IMG/VR virus record: IMGVR_UViG_3300043446_002229 | Coordinates: 1-43,144 of that record | Source: a virus | DNA: 43,144 nt | Reading direction: 5' to 3' (one strand) | Shown: piece after piece, positions 6,511 through 15,341 of the stretch | How positions within the stretch are numbered: the stretch's first letter is position 1 | Layout of the letters: every line of letters starts with the position of its first letter | The notes under the pieces: generated by a model | The model's input: the letters and a program-made list of their open reading frames with translations, nothing else | Database searches by the model: none | Told to the model about the DNA's origin: nothing | Position numbers and translations under genes: made by a program

Positions 6511-6733
6511 GAGAGTCTGCGACCAGTGCCGCACCGATGAGGGCGTGGACGAGGTGGTGATCGTCAAGAAGTGGGGCAAGACCGTCCCGTATGGGGTTGA
6601 CCTGTGCGGGGACTGCTACACGACGATCTTCGCCCTGCTGGAGAAGAAGTCCCACCCGGTGAAGCAGTCCAATGTGCGTCCCCCGACGCGGTTGAAGGAG
6701 ACGATTCTGACTCCCGCCCAACTGGGAGACTGA
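6491..6733 (+). CDS. Small zinc-ribbon-like protein coupled to integrase
   Basis: This 80-residue protein has two CxxC pairs, CDQC (10-13) and CGDC (39-42), around a beta hairpin (EVVIVKKWGKTVPYGVDL), which looks like a zinc ribbon. It overlaps the integrase end by 20 nt and has a strong ribosome site (GAGGGAGGTC). Its position suggests a recombination directionality factor or regulator, but I recognise no excisionase family, so the function is open. Confidence 0.75.
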   Translation: MVATVAKRVCDQCRTDEGVDEVVIVKKWGKTVPYGVDLCGDCYTTIFALLEKKSHPVKQSNVRPPTRLKETILTPAQLGD

Positions 6734-6751
6734 ACCGCTGTCAGCCCCGTA

Positions 6752-6806
6752 GAGACGACGAAAATCCCCCCGGTCCGGATACACCAGACTGGGGGGATAT
6801 CGTCTC
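6752..6806. terminator. Bidirectional terminator between integrase operon and lysis genes
   Basis: A long interrupted stem pairs GAGACGA (6752-6758) with TCGTCTC (6800-6806), and ATCCCCCC (6764-6771) with GGGGGGAT (6791-6798). It lies between convergent genes (6733 plus, 6858 minus), where a two-way terminator is expected. It lacks a long U tract on either side. Confidence 0.7.
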
Positions 6807-6857
6807 AGAGGGGCCTTCTAGGCCCGTATAGGGGCATGTGGTAGCGTAGTGTCACTA

Positions 6858-7358
6858 TCAGGGTTTGATGGTTCCGTCCGGGCGGATACCCAGACGCTTC
6901 ATTTCCGCCTTCACCGCCGTCACCGACGGCGTGTCAATCACAAAATGCATCGGGTCATAGAACGTCCGGTAGTCCCCACCCCACTCCAGGAGGTGGTACT
7001 TGCGCAGCATCTTGCGCAACGTCAGCAGCTTCACCGGGTTCAACTTCCACCACGTGTTTGACTTGGACTGGGAGCCCTCTGCTGTCGCATTCAAGTCGAT
7101 GGCTACGGCCCCACAATGATCCGAAATCTTGGACGACGCGTTGCCCTTCCGGTACGGCGACCAGGCCCAATCATCAAACGTGCCCCGGTCAATCGGGCGG
7201 ATCTTCTCGTGGTACTCCGCCGCAAACGCCACCAGATACGGACCCACATCCTTCCGCAGACGCAGCTTCCGGTCCGTCCCCGGAACCGTGAACAACGCCA
7301 GCTGCGGGCTGTTCCCGTCCTTGATCACCGGCCACCCGTGAATCGTCTTCTCAGCCAT
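6858..7358 (-). CDS. Endolysin, M15-family peptidoglycan peptidase
   Basis: This VanY/L-Ala-D-Glu-type peptidase has 166 residues. Zinc-ligand motifs of the M15 family are present: SDHCGAVAIDLN with His81 and Asp88, and YDPMHFV with His138. It would cleave peptide cross-links of the host wall at lysis. It has no signal peptide, so it needs the holin. ATG 7358 is preferred over the TTG three bases upstream. The coding ends overlap the holin gene by 8 nt. A separate cell-wall-binding domain is not evident, so it is a compact single-domain enzyme. Confidence 0.85.
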   Translation of the reverse strand: MAEKTIHGWPVIKDGNSPQLALFTVPGTDRKLRLRKDVGPYLVAFAAEYHEKIRPIDRGTFDDWAWSPYRKGNASSKISDHCGAVAIDLNATAEGSQSKSNTWWKLNPVKLLTLRKMLRKYHLLEWGGDYRTFYDPMHFVIDTPSVTAVKAEMKRLGIRPDGTIKP

Positions 7359-7590
7359 CAACTACATCCCCGTCCCACACGAGCGAAGGTGAGCCCGCAG
7401 GACCGAATGGCGCAGAGGCAAGCGAGGTGAGAACACTCGCAACAGCAGCCACAACAGCCACCCCGCCAACAGTCGCCCAATCCACATCCGCAACACCCGT
7501 CTCCCCAACAATGAAAAACGCCAACCCCGCCTGAGCCGCCGTCTTCACCGCACGCTCAACCGCGCCCTTCCAAAACCCGACCGTCCACAT
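7351..7590 (-). CDS. Holin (r1t-like)
   Basis: This 79-residue protein opens with MWTVGFWKGAVERAVKTAAQAGLAFF, a pattern typical of r1t-type holins of actinophages. It has two hydrophobic segments: about 17-30 and the Ala/Val-rich AVVAAVASVLTSLASA near 46-62. The ATG at 7590 has a good ribosome site (GAGGTGA, 9 nt away); a GTG at 7602 is in frame. It should form membrane pores that release the endolysin encoded next. Confidence 0.82.
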   Translation of the reverse strand: MWTVGFWKGAVERAVKTAAQAGLAFFIVGETGVADVDWATVGGVAVVAAVASVLTSLASAPFGPAGSPSLVWDGDVVDG

Positions 7591-7598
7591 GTGACCGT

Positions 7599-7874
7599 TC
7601 ACCTCATGTCCTCAATGTCGTCCTCAATCTGGATCACAGCCCGCTTCAAAATCAGCACGTCGTCAGCCAGTTGATCCACCTTCATGTGCAAATCCGACAA
7701 CGACTTCCCACCATTGGAGTTCGGCTGAATCTGATACGTCGCGGCACGGATCTCCTCCACGATGCGCTTCTCAAACGCACGGTTCGCCCACCGCAACACA
7801 CCCAGAACCACCGCCAAAACAGCCACCACTGCCAGCACGAGGTCAAACCAGGCATTCGCATCCGACACGTTCAT
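7599..7874 (-). CDS. Single-pass membrane protein of the lysis cassette (DUF2746-like)
   Basis: This 91-residue protein has one N-terminal transmembrane helix (VLAVVAVLAVVLGVL, about 13-27), a basic step and a C-terminal coiled-coil-like segment (LHMKVDQLADDVLILKRAV). The signature IQPNSNGGKSLSDLHMKV matches the DUF2746-type proteins found beside holins in mycobacteriophages. It could be a second holin, an antiholin or a pinholin partner. It overlaps both the tail gene and the holin gene by about 4 nt. Confidence 0.75.
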   Translation of the reverse strand: MNVSDANAWFDLVLAVVAVLAVVLGVLRWANRAFEKRIVEEIRAATYQIQPNSNGGKSLSDLHMKVDQLADDVLILKRAVIQIEDDIEDMR

Positions 7875-9787
7875 ACGAGCCTCAACAGCACCGTCACCAG
7901 CCCACCGTTACCCGACACCTGACGTGTCGGGGGAGTGGACCGGGCATACGAGACACGCTCGATGTACGCCTGAACCTGCTCACCGGTCGTGAAATCCCGG
8001 AAGTTAATCAACGCCGTCGCCTGCTCAAGAGCCTTCAACAGCTTGAACCGGGCATACGCCCCACCGGTCTTGCCGTACCGCACACCCTGACGGTCAACCT
8101 CAAAGTCGTAGCACATCACCGGCACGGAGATCAGCTCCGTGCGCGACGGTGACGGGATCGCCCGAACCTGGTAGCCCTTCACCAGCGTCGACGTGGCGTT
8201 GTCGTTACTCGGTCGCAGGCGGACCGCCAGATAGATGTCGGACTGTGGCGTAGACGCCACCGACCCGAGCGTTCCCACATCGTCATAGTTCGCGGAGTTC
8301 ACCGTGATCGTCTGCGTCCACGTAGACGGGGCACCAGACCCGGACGACGACGCGAACAGCGTCGCACTGCCCGCCATGCCGGCGGCACCAATCAGGCGCA
8401 CATCCACCCACGACTTGGACTCCACCGTCCCAAGACGGATCCGGCCCGACTCCAGCCAACCCTCCGGCACGAACGCATCCGACTGCCGGTACACGCCCTG
8501 ACCGGACACCGCGAAGAACAACCGTCCCTGAGCAATCGTCACCTGTTGCGCCGAACCAGTGACCCCTGCCGGGACCGTCAGGTCCGAAGCGGAAGCGAAC
8601 TGCAGATTGGATTGGTTGATCGTGCGACCCAGATCAATCCGCCACAACCCGGCACGCTTCACCCGGTCACCAGCATCCGCCTGGTCAGCGACCGTCACAT
8701 ACACGTAGTTGTCCACCGCGACGGCGTCCGTCACTGCGGCAGCCGTCACCACCAGCGGGCCAAGAGCCAGCGACCCGTCCGACTGGATGGACGCCACCCG
8801 GCACCCCTTAGAGGTGCCGACAATCAGATACGTACCCACATACGAGTACAGCGACCGGACCGTCTCACTGCGGGGAAGATCCGCCACCACCACCGGAACG
8901 TCCAAAGTCACCGCGGACGTGGTCGCCGACACGGCGACCTTCTCAATCACCGACGTGTCACCGACATACCCGGACAGGTAGATCGCTGCCGGTCCCTCCG
9001 CGATATCGGTCCACGTCCACCCGGACGGTCGAGCCGTCCCCGGATCCAGCGGTGTCGGCAGTGTCGGACCCGTACCGGTCAGCTCGTACACCGCTGTCCC
9101 GACAGTCGCCATCAGGCGGGACTTCACCCACCTGACCACTGTCGCCGACCCGGTATCCCAAATCTTGCTACCCGTACCTGTCGGCAGTGACCCCTTGTAG
9201 ATACCGGTCGCATTAGCGACGTAATAGTTCGACCCGTCACTGGTCATTGAGGTGATCGCACCCGACCCACCCCAGCTGATCGCTGACGCCGTCCCACCGG
9301 ACGCCGGCACGTACTGCAGGCTCGTGCCGAACCCGTGCAGCACACCGGTATCCACACCGAGCAGGAACTGAGTCGCCGCACTGGCGGACGCGACAGACGC
9401 GGACGCGTTCAGCAGGCTCAGCTCACCCGGCGTCCACACGTCAATACCGCCACCGGAGGCGTACCGGAACCGGGCCTCCTCCGCCGGAACCTCCAACGGT
9501 TCCGCCGTCGTCAACCCCGACCCGTAATGCCACGTCGACTGCGACCGGATCCAATACCCCGAATCCAGTGACTGCTCACCGGGATCCCGCTCATTGTCGA
9601 TGCGCTGGCGTCGGAACTCTGACGTTTCCCGACGCATCGGCACCTGGTCGGAGATGCCGAGCAGGAACGGCAGACCACCGATCTCCACGTCCCAGCGGAT
9701 GCTCGACGGCACGAGGGCACCGCTAGACCCGGTCAATGTCAGACCGAGCTCTGAGAGGGTTTCCTCTGTGATGTCGTAGTACGGCAA
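7871..9787 (-). CDS. Large virion protein, beta-propeller-like tail/host-contact protein
   Basis: It has 638 residues. I place the start at TTG 9787 because a GGAG ribosome site lies next to it, whereas the GTG further upstream (9814) sits inside a terminator hairpin. The protein is dominated by repeated short beta strands (for example SNYYVANATGIYKG, SYVGTYLIVGTSKG, NYVYVTVADQAD, GRLFFAVSGQGVYR) spaced about 45-60 residues apart, like a beta-propeller. The C-terminal 120 residues (SVPVMCYDFEVDRQGVRYG) look like a separate globular domain. It is the last structural gene before lysis, so it is likely part of the tail tip or stopper. There is no firm family match. Confidence 0.72.
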   Translation of the reverse strand: MPYYDITEETLSELGLTLTGSSGALVPSSIRWDVEIGGLPFLLGISDQVPMRRETSEFRRQRIDNERDPGEQSLDSGYWIRSQSTWHYGSGLTTAEPLEVPAEEARFRYASGGGIDVWTPGELSLLNASASVASASAATQFLLGVDTGVLHGFGTSLQYVPASGGTASAISWGGSGAITSMTSDGSNYYVANATGIYKGSLPTGTGSKIWDTGSATVVRWVKSRLMATVGTAVYELTGTGPTLPTPLDPGTARPSGWTWTDIAEGPAAIYLSGYVGDTSVIEKVAVSATTSAVTLDVPVVVADLPRSETVRSLYSYVGTYLIVGTSKGCRVASIQSDGSLALGPLVVTAAAVTDAVAVDNYVYVTVADQADAGDRVKRAGLWRIDLGRTINQSNLQFASASDLTVPAGVTGSAQQVTIAQGRLFFAVSGQGVYRQSDAFVPEGWLESGRIRLGTVESKSWVDVRLIGAAGMAGSATLFASSSGSGAPSTWTQTITVNSANYDDVGTLGSVASTPQSDIYLAVRLRPSNDNATSTLVKGYQVRAIPSPSRTELISVPVMCYDFEVDRQGVRYGKTGGAYARFKLLKALEQATALINFRDFTTGEQVQAYIERVSYARSTPPTRQVSGNGGLVTVLLRLV

Positions 9788-9804
9788 GGCAGCTCCAATA
9801 GAAA

Positions 9805-9825
9805 AGCCCCGCACCAGGCGGGGCT
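9805..9825 (-). terminator. Intrinsic terminator inside the late operon
   Basis: An 8-bp stem AGCCCCGC / GCGGGGCT has a 5-base loop, followed on the minus strand by TTTTC. It lies between the 84-residue gene and the 638-residue tail gene and would reduce read-through into the tail and lysis genes. Confidence 0.78.
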
Positions 9826-9842
9826 AGGGAAGCGGTGGATTG

Positions 9843-10097
9843 CTATTCGGCTGGAGCGGGCTCCGGGTCGGCGACGACCGGGGACTTGAACTCAACCCCG
9901 TCCCACAGGTCACCGATCCCCGCATACTTACCGCGACGGCTACCGGTGTACGACGTGTCAACATACGTCCCATCCAGACCGATGCTGTTGCAGTACGCCG
10001 TCACCTTCGCATCATCGTCGTCCATGAATGGGATGACGATGACCTGAGTGACGACACCGTTCTCAATCTTCGCTGCGTGAGCGTTCTCGTAAGGCAT
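9843..10097 (-). CDS. Small fibre-associated protein
   Basis: This 84-residue protein contains AAKIENGVVTQVIVIPF, a motif common to small proteins encoded next to phage tail-fibre genes. A Gly/Tyr/Thr-rich middle (YVDTSYTGSRRGKYAGIGD) describes a product-like pocket, and the tail is acidic and proline-rich (PEPAPAE). The function of the family is unknown; fibre assembly or a minor virion role are guesses based on position. Confidence 0.7.
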   Translation of the reverse strand: MPYENAHAAKIENGVVTQVIVIPFMDDDDAKVTAYCNSIGLDGTYVDTSYTGSRRGKYAGIGDLWDGVEFKSPVVADPEPAPAE

Positions 10098-10109
10098 GAT
10101 TCTCTCTTC

Positions 10110-11780
10110 CTAGATTGGGTACCTGATGATGACGATGCCGGAACCGCCAGCGCCGCCAGAACCATTGGCAGCACCGCCACCGCCACCGCCACTATTGACG
10201 GTGCCTGCCGCACCACTGCCATTTACGCTGCCTGCACCGCCACCACTACTTGCCGTTCCAGCCGCAGGAGTGCCACCGCCTCCCCCGCCACCAGCACGAC
10301 TAGTTGCTGCCCCAGATATTGATGTTGAAATACCTAGGCCACCAGTTCCACCGTTAGTTGCGCCACCAGAGTTGCCGCCAGCGCCGCCTGCGCCACCACC
10401 ACCACCACCGTAACTTGCGGCCCCAGCATTGTTTCCACCGTTATTACCTTGGCCTGAAATTGAACCACCACCGGAAATTGTTGATGCGGCCCCGCCTGAA
10501 CCGCCACCTGACCCTCCTACAGCACCGTTGCCGCCAGAAGTGCCGCCGAATCCGCCCCAAGTCGCATATAGGTTTCCGCAGCGCGAGAAATTTCCATTTG
10601 CAAACGATGCTCCGCCCGCACCAACCGTGACAGTAATGGAGCCGACGGGAAGATAAGTGTCGGACACATGGAGATGACCCCCACCCCCGCCGCCACCTGC
10701 CCAGTAGGTACCGGAATTTCCGCCACCCCCACCTCCACCGACCACCAGCACATCCACGAACCCCGGAGCATTAACAGTCAACGTGCCGCTGCTAGTGAAT
10801 GAATGAACCTTGTACGCCTGACCACTCACACCATTCGACCCGTCACCCGTGTACGTCGTCTCCGTACCACCACTAGCCGCTACACCAGCCGCTGTACCGC
10901 TGATGATCGTGCGGACAATCACGATGCCGCTACCACCAGTACCGGACTCGTTCGTCTGACGACTATCGCCACCGCCGCCGCCACCACCGCCCGTGTTTGC
11001 AGTTCCGTTCGTAGCGTTAGTGCCGTTCTTCCCCCCGGCACCACCGCCACCGGAACCCCCGGTTCCAGCCGTCCCCGAATAGGCTCCGCCACCGCCGCCA
11101 CCGCCATAGGTCTGTGCGGAGTTCGTTTGCAAGGAGTTAGAGGCACCTGCTCCACCATTGCCGCCTGTAGAGCCCGAACCAGCCGAACCAACAGCACCCG
11201 CGCCACCGCCACCGCCAGCACCGTCAGCGTTGCTGCCAGCGCCAGCGCCTCCATTGTTGCCCAGTCCGCTGATTCCGATCCCACCAGAAGATGCAGTTCC
11301 CGTTTGAGAAACCCCACCTCCTCCAGAACCACCGTCAAATCCGTTTCCAGCGACAATGATGTTTGTAATTGACGCATTGTTTATTCCACCTCGGCCACCA
11401 CCGGGAGCAAAAATCCCCGAAATGCTGCTGGCGACGCCGCTGGAATATAGAGAGCCCCCCGCGCCGACTGTAACCGTGTAAGAACCACTTGCAAGAAATA
11501 CGGAAGTTTGAAAGTTGACTGCGCCACCGCCGCCACCACCGCAGCCATATGTAGATACCCCGCGAGGACCGCCCGAGCCACCACCACCGACGACCAGCAC
11601 ATCAACAACACCACTGGAGTTCACCGTCAGCGTGCCGCTAGCGGTGAACGTTTGCACCTGATACGTCACACCACCACTGGTGTAAGTCGTGATCGTGCCA
11701 CCCGAAGTCTGCGCGAAACGGCCAGCGGAAGGAGCGGTACTACCAGCGCCCGTAGTAGTGGAGAGTTTCTGGATACTCAT
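10110..11780 (-). CDS. Glycine-rich tail fibre/adhesin with two modules
   Basis: This protein of 556 residues has a short N-terminal segment (1-45) followed by two copies of a glycine-rich module. Each begins with a strand such as QVQTFTASGTLTVNSSG and VDVLVVGGGGSGG and ends with GGSGIVIVR. The inside is polyglycine runs broken by Asn, Ser and Thr, a design known from phage fibres in which glycine strands pack as polyglycine-II bundles. The host-binding site is likely in the variable loops. Its ATG overlaps the stop of the preceding gene by one base. The same module recurs in the next gene upstream (11780-12625). Confidence 0.85.
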   Translation of the reverse strand: MSIQKLSTTTGAGSTAPSAGRFAQTSGGTITTYTSGGVTYQVQTFTASGTLTVNSSGVVDVLVVGGGGSGGPRGVSTYGCGGGGGGAVNFQTSVFLASGSYTVTVGAGGSLYSSGVASSISGIFAPGGGRGGINNASITNIIVAGNGFDGGSGGGGVSQTGTASSGGIGISGLGNNGGAGAGSNADGAGGGGGAGAVGSAGSGSTGGNGGAGASNSLQTNSAQTYGGGGGGGAYSGTAGTGGSGGGGAGGKNGTNATNGTANTGGGGGGGGDSRQTNESGTGGSGIVIVRTIISGTAAGVAASGGTETTYTGDGSNGVSGQAYKVHSFTSSGTLTVNAPGFVDVLVVGGGGGGGNSGTYWAGGGGGGGHLHVSDTYLPVGSITVTVGAGGASFANGNFSRCGNLYATWGGFGGTSGGNGAVGGSGGGSGGAASTISGGGSISGQGNNGGNNAGAASYGGGGGGAGGAGGNSGGATNGGTGGLGISTSISGAATSRAGGGGGGGTPAAGTASSGGGAGSVNGSGAAGTVNSGGGGGGAANGSGGAGGSGIVIIRYPI

Positions 11781-12625
11781 TATGCAACCGTCCTAACGAT
11801 GACAATGCCGCTGCCGCCCGCCCCGCCATTTTGCCCAGCGCCACCACCGCCGCCACCGCCGCCACGATTGGCAGTTCCAGCAGTGCCAGCATTGGGTGCA
11901 ATAGCCCCTGCACCGCCGCCGTCTGTGGCCGTACCGGCAGTGTTCCCTGAACTACACGCGCCTCCACCACCGCCGCTGTAACCGAGAGCGGAGGAGCCAG
12001 TGATGGATGAACTCAAACCGGATCCGCCATTACCGCCATTCTTATTAGAGGTTGCGTTTGCGCCAGCAGCCGTGGCCCCTCCACCACCGCCACCAGAACG
12101 GTAAGTAGCGTTGTCCGTAAACCCTGTTCCACCCGAGTTGCCCTCAGCGGTCCAAATTGCCGAACCCGCCGTTCCGACCGATGCACCAGATGTTCCAGAA
12201 CCGCCACCAGAACCACCACTCACACCGTTAGGCACGGTTGCTCCACAACCGCCACCTCCACCACCCACGGTTTTGACCGAAGTAGACAAGCCAGATGCAT
12301 TACCCGTACCGCCCACCGTTGCGGGACTGGACAAACCAGCGGCACCTCCCGCGCCGACGACTACTGCGTAGGAACCAGCGGCCAGATAGACACTCTGCTG
12401 AAAAACACCACCACCGCCGCCACCTGCTCCGTGGTCACCACCGCCACCGCCACCACCGCCAACGACCAGCACAGTGAACAGTCCGGGCACATCAACAGTC
12501 AACGTCCCCGATGCCGTGAACGACACATACTTGTAGCCGCTACCGGAACCAGTCTCCGTGTTCGTGAAGTTACCCGGATACAGGCCGTTGACGTTACTGC
12601 TCGCCTTGATACGCGAGATCGTCAT
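11780..12625 (-). CDS. Glycine-rich tail fibre/adhesin with one module
   Basis: This 281-residue paralogue of the following gene has an N-terminal 40 residues (MTISRIKASSNVNGLYPGN) that probably attach it to the virion. A single glycine-rich module follows, starting YVSFTASGTLTVDVPG and ending GGSGIVIVRTVA. It presumably arose by duplication. Having two fibre genes could widen the set of receptors. Confidence 0.84.
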   Translation of the reverse strand: MTISRIKASSNVNGLYPGNFTNTETGSGSGYKYVSFTASGTLTVDVPGLFTVLVVGGGGGGGGDHGAGGGGGGVFQQSVYLAAGSYAVVVGAGGAAGLSSPATVGGTGNASGLSTSVKTVGGGGGGCGATVPNGVSGGSGGGSGTSGASVGTAGSAIWTAEGNSGGTGFTDNATYRSGGGGGGATAAGANATSNKNGGNGGSGLSSSITGSSALGYSGGGGGACSSGNTAGTATDGGGAGAIAPNAGTAGTANRGGGGGGGGAGQNGGAGGSGIVIVRTVA

Positions 12626-12969
12626 TAGGAGTTCTCCACTCCGTACACCGAGAAGTTCACCGTGTTCGCTGACGACGACACATTCAGGTAACGGTTCGTC
12701 GGATCCATCACCAGCCCCAGCGTCAACGCCACCGTGTCATTCCCAGCAATCGTCGCCTGACTTACCACATAGCGGCCCGCAGCATACGTAGCGGAAGCCG
12801 TGTTGATAGCAATCGTGTACGTCGCTGAAGACGACGACGTATTACAAATCACGATGCTGGAGATGATCGTGGACGTGCTAGCCGTACCGCTAGCGGAATA
12901 CAGATTAGCGGCAGTACCGATGGTGCCGTTACCGGCAGCAGCCGCGAGCTGCTTGTACGTTGCAGGCAT
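12625..12969 (-). CDS. Small beta-rich virion protein
   Basis: This 114-residue protein is rich in Ser, Thr and Ala, with alternating hydrophobic strands (STSTIISSIVICNTSSSS, YAAGRYVVSQATIAG, RYLNVSSSANTVNFSVYG). This composition is typical of small fibre or decoration proteins. It overlaps the fibre gene by one base. I recognise the type of protein, not a specific family. Confidence 0.72.
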   Translation of the reverse strand: MPATYKQLAAAAGNGTIGTAANLYSASGTASTSTIISSIVICNTSSSSATYTIAINTASATYAAGRYVVSQATIAGNDTVALTLGLVMDPTNRYLNVSSSANTVNFSVYGVENS

Positions 12970-12972
12970 GAA

Positions 12973-13458
12973 TCAAGCTCCCATCAGAAGGAAAATATCG
13001 GGGTAGCCCCCGCCAGAAGAAGCAGCAGCACCCCAGGTGGCACCGCCAGAACCATTAGCAACCAGCGTCTGCCCATTCGTTGCAGAAGCTGAATTGATCT
13101 TTGCCGCAGTCACAGAAGCATCAGCAAGCAGCGTCGTCGTCACAACACCCGTACCGTTGATGAACGCGTTAGGCTCATCAAAATCCCGAGCCGACACGCC
13201 ATGATTCACCGCAGCACCCGCCGAATGAGCCACCGCAGTAGACCCATCAACGCCACGAGTCACCGTCAACGTCGTCCCCGAACGGGACGTGACCGTCACC
13301 ACTTCCTCATTGATCGTGTCCTGGTCAACGATCATCGTGTACGGGGTAGATGCCGGGAACCCGACAGCAGCATTCACCACCATCGTCGTCGCCACATCAG
13401 ACACCGACGACGCAAGCGTCGTCCGCTGAGCAACACTGGAATAGTACCTACGAGCCAT
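12973..13458 (-). CDS. Virion structural protein near the fibres
   Basis: The protein has 161 residues. MARRYYSSVAQRTTLASSV at the N-terminus, then strand-rich TTMVVNAAVGFP and the segment INEEVVTVTSRSGTTLTVTRG, a motif found in many phage baseplate or fibre-attachment proteins. The C-terminus has NGQTLVANGSGGATWGAA, a common fibre-shaft sequence. ATG 13458 is preferred over a TTG three bases upstream. Confidence 0.75.
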   Translation of the reverse strand: MARRYYSSVAQRTTLASSVSDVATTMVVNAAVGFPASTPYTMIVDQDTINEEVVTVTSRSGTTLTVTRGVDGSTAVAHSAGAAVNHGVSARDFDEPNAFINGTGVVTTTLLADASVTAAKINSASATNGQTLVANGSGGATWGAAASSGGGYPDIFLLMGA

Positions 13459-13468
13459 CAAGAATCAC

Positions 13469-14362
13469 CTAACGCGAGTAGTGGCTACGGATCGGGTAAA
13501 TGGACTGCAGGCGGCGAGCCTCCTCCGTCAACCGGACTTGGTACTGCTGCAGCAAGAACCGCCCAAGCTGGGCAGACGCACCCACCGGGCGCTGATTCGC
13601 GGCAAAGTCCGCCTCAGCGGACATGCCCGACAAGTGCGGGGAATCAAAGAACGGAACCATCCGGTACGCCGCACCGAGCCGGATCACATCCTCACTCGAT
13701 GCCGGCAAACCCGTCACCGTGGAGAACTCATCCGAGGCGTTCACCAGCTGCGACGGCTGCTTCGTATACACCACCTGAACGGTGCGACCAGGCACAATCT
13801 GGTCATACACACTGATCGTCGCACCGGACGCGAACGCCGTCGTGTTCGCATGCTTATCCACCCGCCAGCGCCGGATCGGGAACCACTCCCGAGACGGGCC
13901 AATCGACTGCCACGACACCTGAATCACATCCAGTGCACCCGCAGGCAGGGCGAACGTGGACACCGTCGGGGAGTACGTGAACGTCGTCGTGCCCAACGCC
14001 ATCAGGTCCGGGAACACCGCCGTGATCGCCTGATTCAGAGCCTGCTTCACCAGCGTCCGAGGGAACAGCGGAGACGACACCACCCGCGTCCCAGACGCGT
14101 GAGTAGTAGCCGTCGTGCCACGGTAGCCGCGACCATACGGTGGCACGGTCGCCGTCAACGCCGTCGTATCCACCGTGTCCGCCCAAATCAGCTCATCACC
14201 GATCTCCAGCACACCACGGCTAATCGTCGTCGCATCGGCCACCGGAAGCGTCGTCGCCGACGCGGACACGTTCGATGTCAAATACGTGGCCTGATCCTGC
14301 AACGTCGTGAACCCATACAGGTACAGCATCGTCGCATCCGTCAACTGGTCAAACGTGCTCAC
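13469..14362 (-). CDS. Virion protein, possible head-tail adaptor
   Basis: This protein of 297 residues has the N-terminal helix FDQLTDATMLYLYGFTT, the DEVIW-like loop EIGDELIWADTV, and the helical segment LFPRTLVKQALNQAITAVFPDL. The C-terminal half contains SSEDVIRLGAAYRMVPFF and a long helix (LGRFLLQQYQVRLTEEARRL). The mix of a strand-rich N-terminus and helical C-terminus is seen in connector or neck proteins of short-tailed phages. The role is inferred from position between capsid and fibre genes. Confidence 0.65.
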   Translation of the reverse strand: MSTFDQLTDATMLYLYGFTTLQDQATYLTSNVSASATTLPVADATTISRGVLEIGDELIWADTVDTTALTATVPPYGRGYRGTTATTHASGTRVVSSPLFPRTLVKQALNQAITAVFPDLMALGTTTFTYSPTVSTFALPAGALDVIQVSWQSIGPSREWFPIRRWRVDKHANTTAFASGATISVYDQIVPGRTVQVVYTKQPSQLVNASDEFSTVTGLPASSEDVIRLGAAYRMVPFFDSPHLSGMSAEADFAANQRPVGASAQLGRFLLQQYQVRLTEEARRLQSIYPIRSHYSR

Positions 14363-14676
14363 GAATCACTCGCCTTCACAAAACGGGCCGTGGCCTTGTT
14401 CACGATCATGTTCGCCGGAGGCATCGTGTTCGCGTCATACGGGCGACCCAGAACACGGGACGCCTGCTCCGCCTCACGAACCTTCTCCCGGCTCGTACCC
14501 GCGGGCTGAATACCGTTCCTCCTGGCCGACTCATACGCGGACAGGTCAGACTTCGTCTTCTCCCACGCCGGCTGGGCAACCGACCCGATAGTCGCCGTCA
14601 CCCGCACATTCGCCGACCGCAAGCAATCCGAATACGACACGTGATCCTGCGTGACACAACCACTACGGCACGTCAT
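14359..14676 (-). CDS. Small Cys-containing conserved actinophage protein
   Basis: It has 105 residues. The N-terminal MTCRSGCVTQDHVSYSDCLRS has three Cys and a His that could bind a metal, and the middle (WEKTKSDLSAYESARRNGIQPAG) is helical. Proteins with this N-terminus occur in structural modules of other actinobacterial phages, with unknown function. It overlaps both neighbours by 4 nt. Confidence 0.72.
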   Translation of the reverse strand: MTCRSGCVTQDHVSYSDCLRSANVRVTATIGSVAQPAWEKTKSDLSAYESARRNGIQPAGTSREKVREAEQASRVLGRPYDANTMPPANMIVNKATARFVKASDS

Positions 14677-15341
14677 GCCACCTCCACCAGATACCCGAAA
14701 CCAGCGTCATCCACAGCCGTGTACTGAGACGGGGTCAACTGGTAGTTGCGGCCACCACCGAAGTAGTAGTCCGCTGTCAGAGTCGTGTTCTGATCCACGA
14801 ACTCCCGCAACTCACCGACCCCGTTGTCGATCACCAGCGACACACCGTTCGCAATCGGATACCGGGCCAGCAGAATGTTGGTTGAGTACGCGTACTCCAC
14901 CGTCGGCAAGATCAACCGGTAGATCGGCTCCGGAGTGACCGCTGGCATGTTCGACTCCGCGGACATGGACACGCTGGACGCGATCACCACATACGTGGCC
15001 GTAGCCGACAGTGCCGTCTCCGCGGTCATGTCCGATGCGCCACCGAACACGACCCCGCCAACCGGCGAGAAGTTCGACTCCGCCGACATTGCCGCCGCAC
15101 CCAGACCCACATAGATCCCGGTCGCCGTCAGTGACGACTGGGCGCTCGACATCGCGACCGCCTCAGTGATGCGGACCGCGTTGAACGCCAGCGACCCATC
15201 AGCCGACATCGCGACCGTGGACCGCAGAACGCCCGTCCCGGACGCCGACAACTCCGACTGGGCAGACATGTCCAGTGTCGCGTCAACACCCAGATTCGGT
15301 AACCCCAGCAGCCCGACAATCGGGTCAGCGATATCGAACAT
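14673..15341 (-). CDS. Virion protein with tandem ~22-residue MSAxSxL repeats
   Basis: It has 222 residues. Residues about 22-140 contain about six copies of a unit built around (V/A)AMSAxSxLxATGxxV, for example TLDMSAQSELSASGTGV, TVAMSADGSLAFNAVRI, AVAMSSAQSSLTATGIY, AAAMSAESNFSPVGGVV, SDMTAETALSATATYVV and SVSMSAESNMPAVTPE. The C-terminal 80 residues form an ordinary globular domain (YRLILPTVEYAYSTNILLA). The repeat is likely an elongated beta structure on the capsid or tail. No family was recognised. Confidence 0.75.
   Translation of the reverse strand: MFDIADPIVGLLGLPNLGVDATLDMSAQSELSASGTGVLRSTVAMSADGSLAFNAVRITEAVAMSSAQSSLTATGIYVGLGAAAMSAESNFSPVGGVVFGGASDMTAETALSATATYVVIASSVSMSAESNMPAVTPEPIYRLILPTVEYAYSTNILLARYPIANGVSLVIDNGVGELREFVDQNTTLTADYYFGGGRNYQLTPSQYTAVDDAGFGYLVEVA

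Noticed and set aside
10126-12371. Proline-rich plus-strand open frames opposite the fibre genes
   Set aside because: They are mirror images of polyglycine codons and not proteins.
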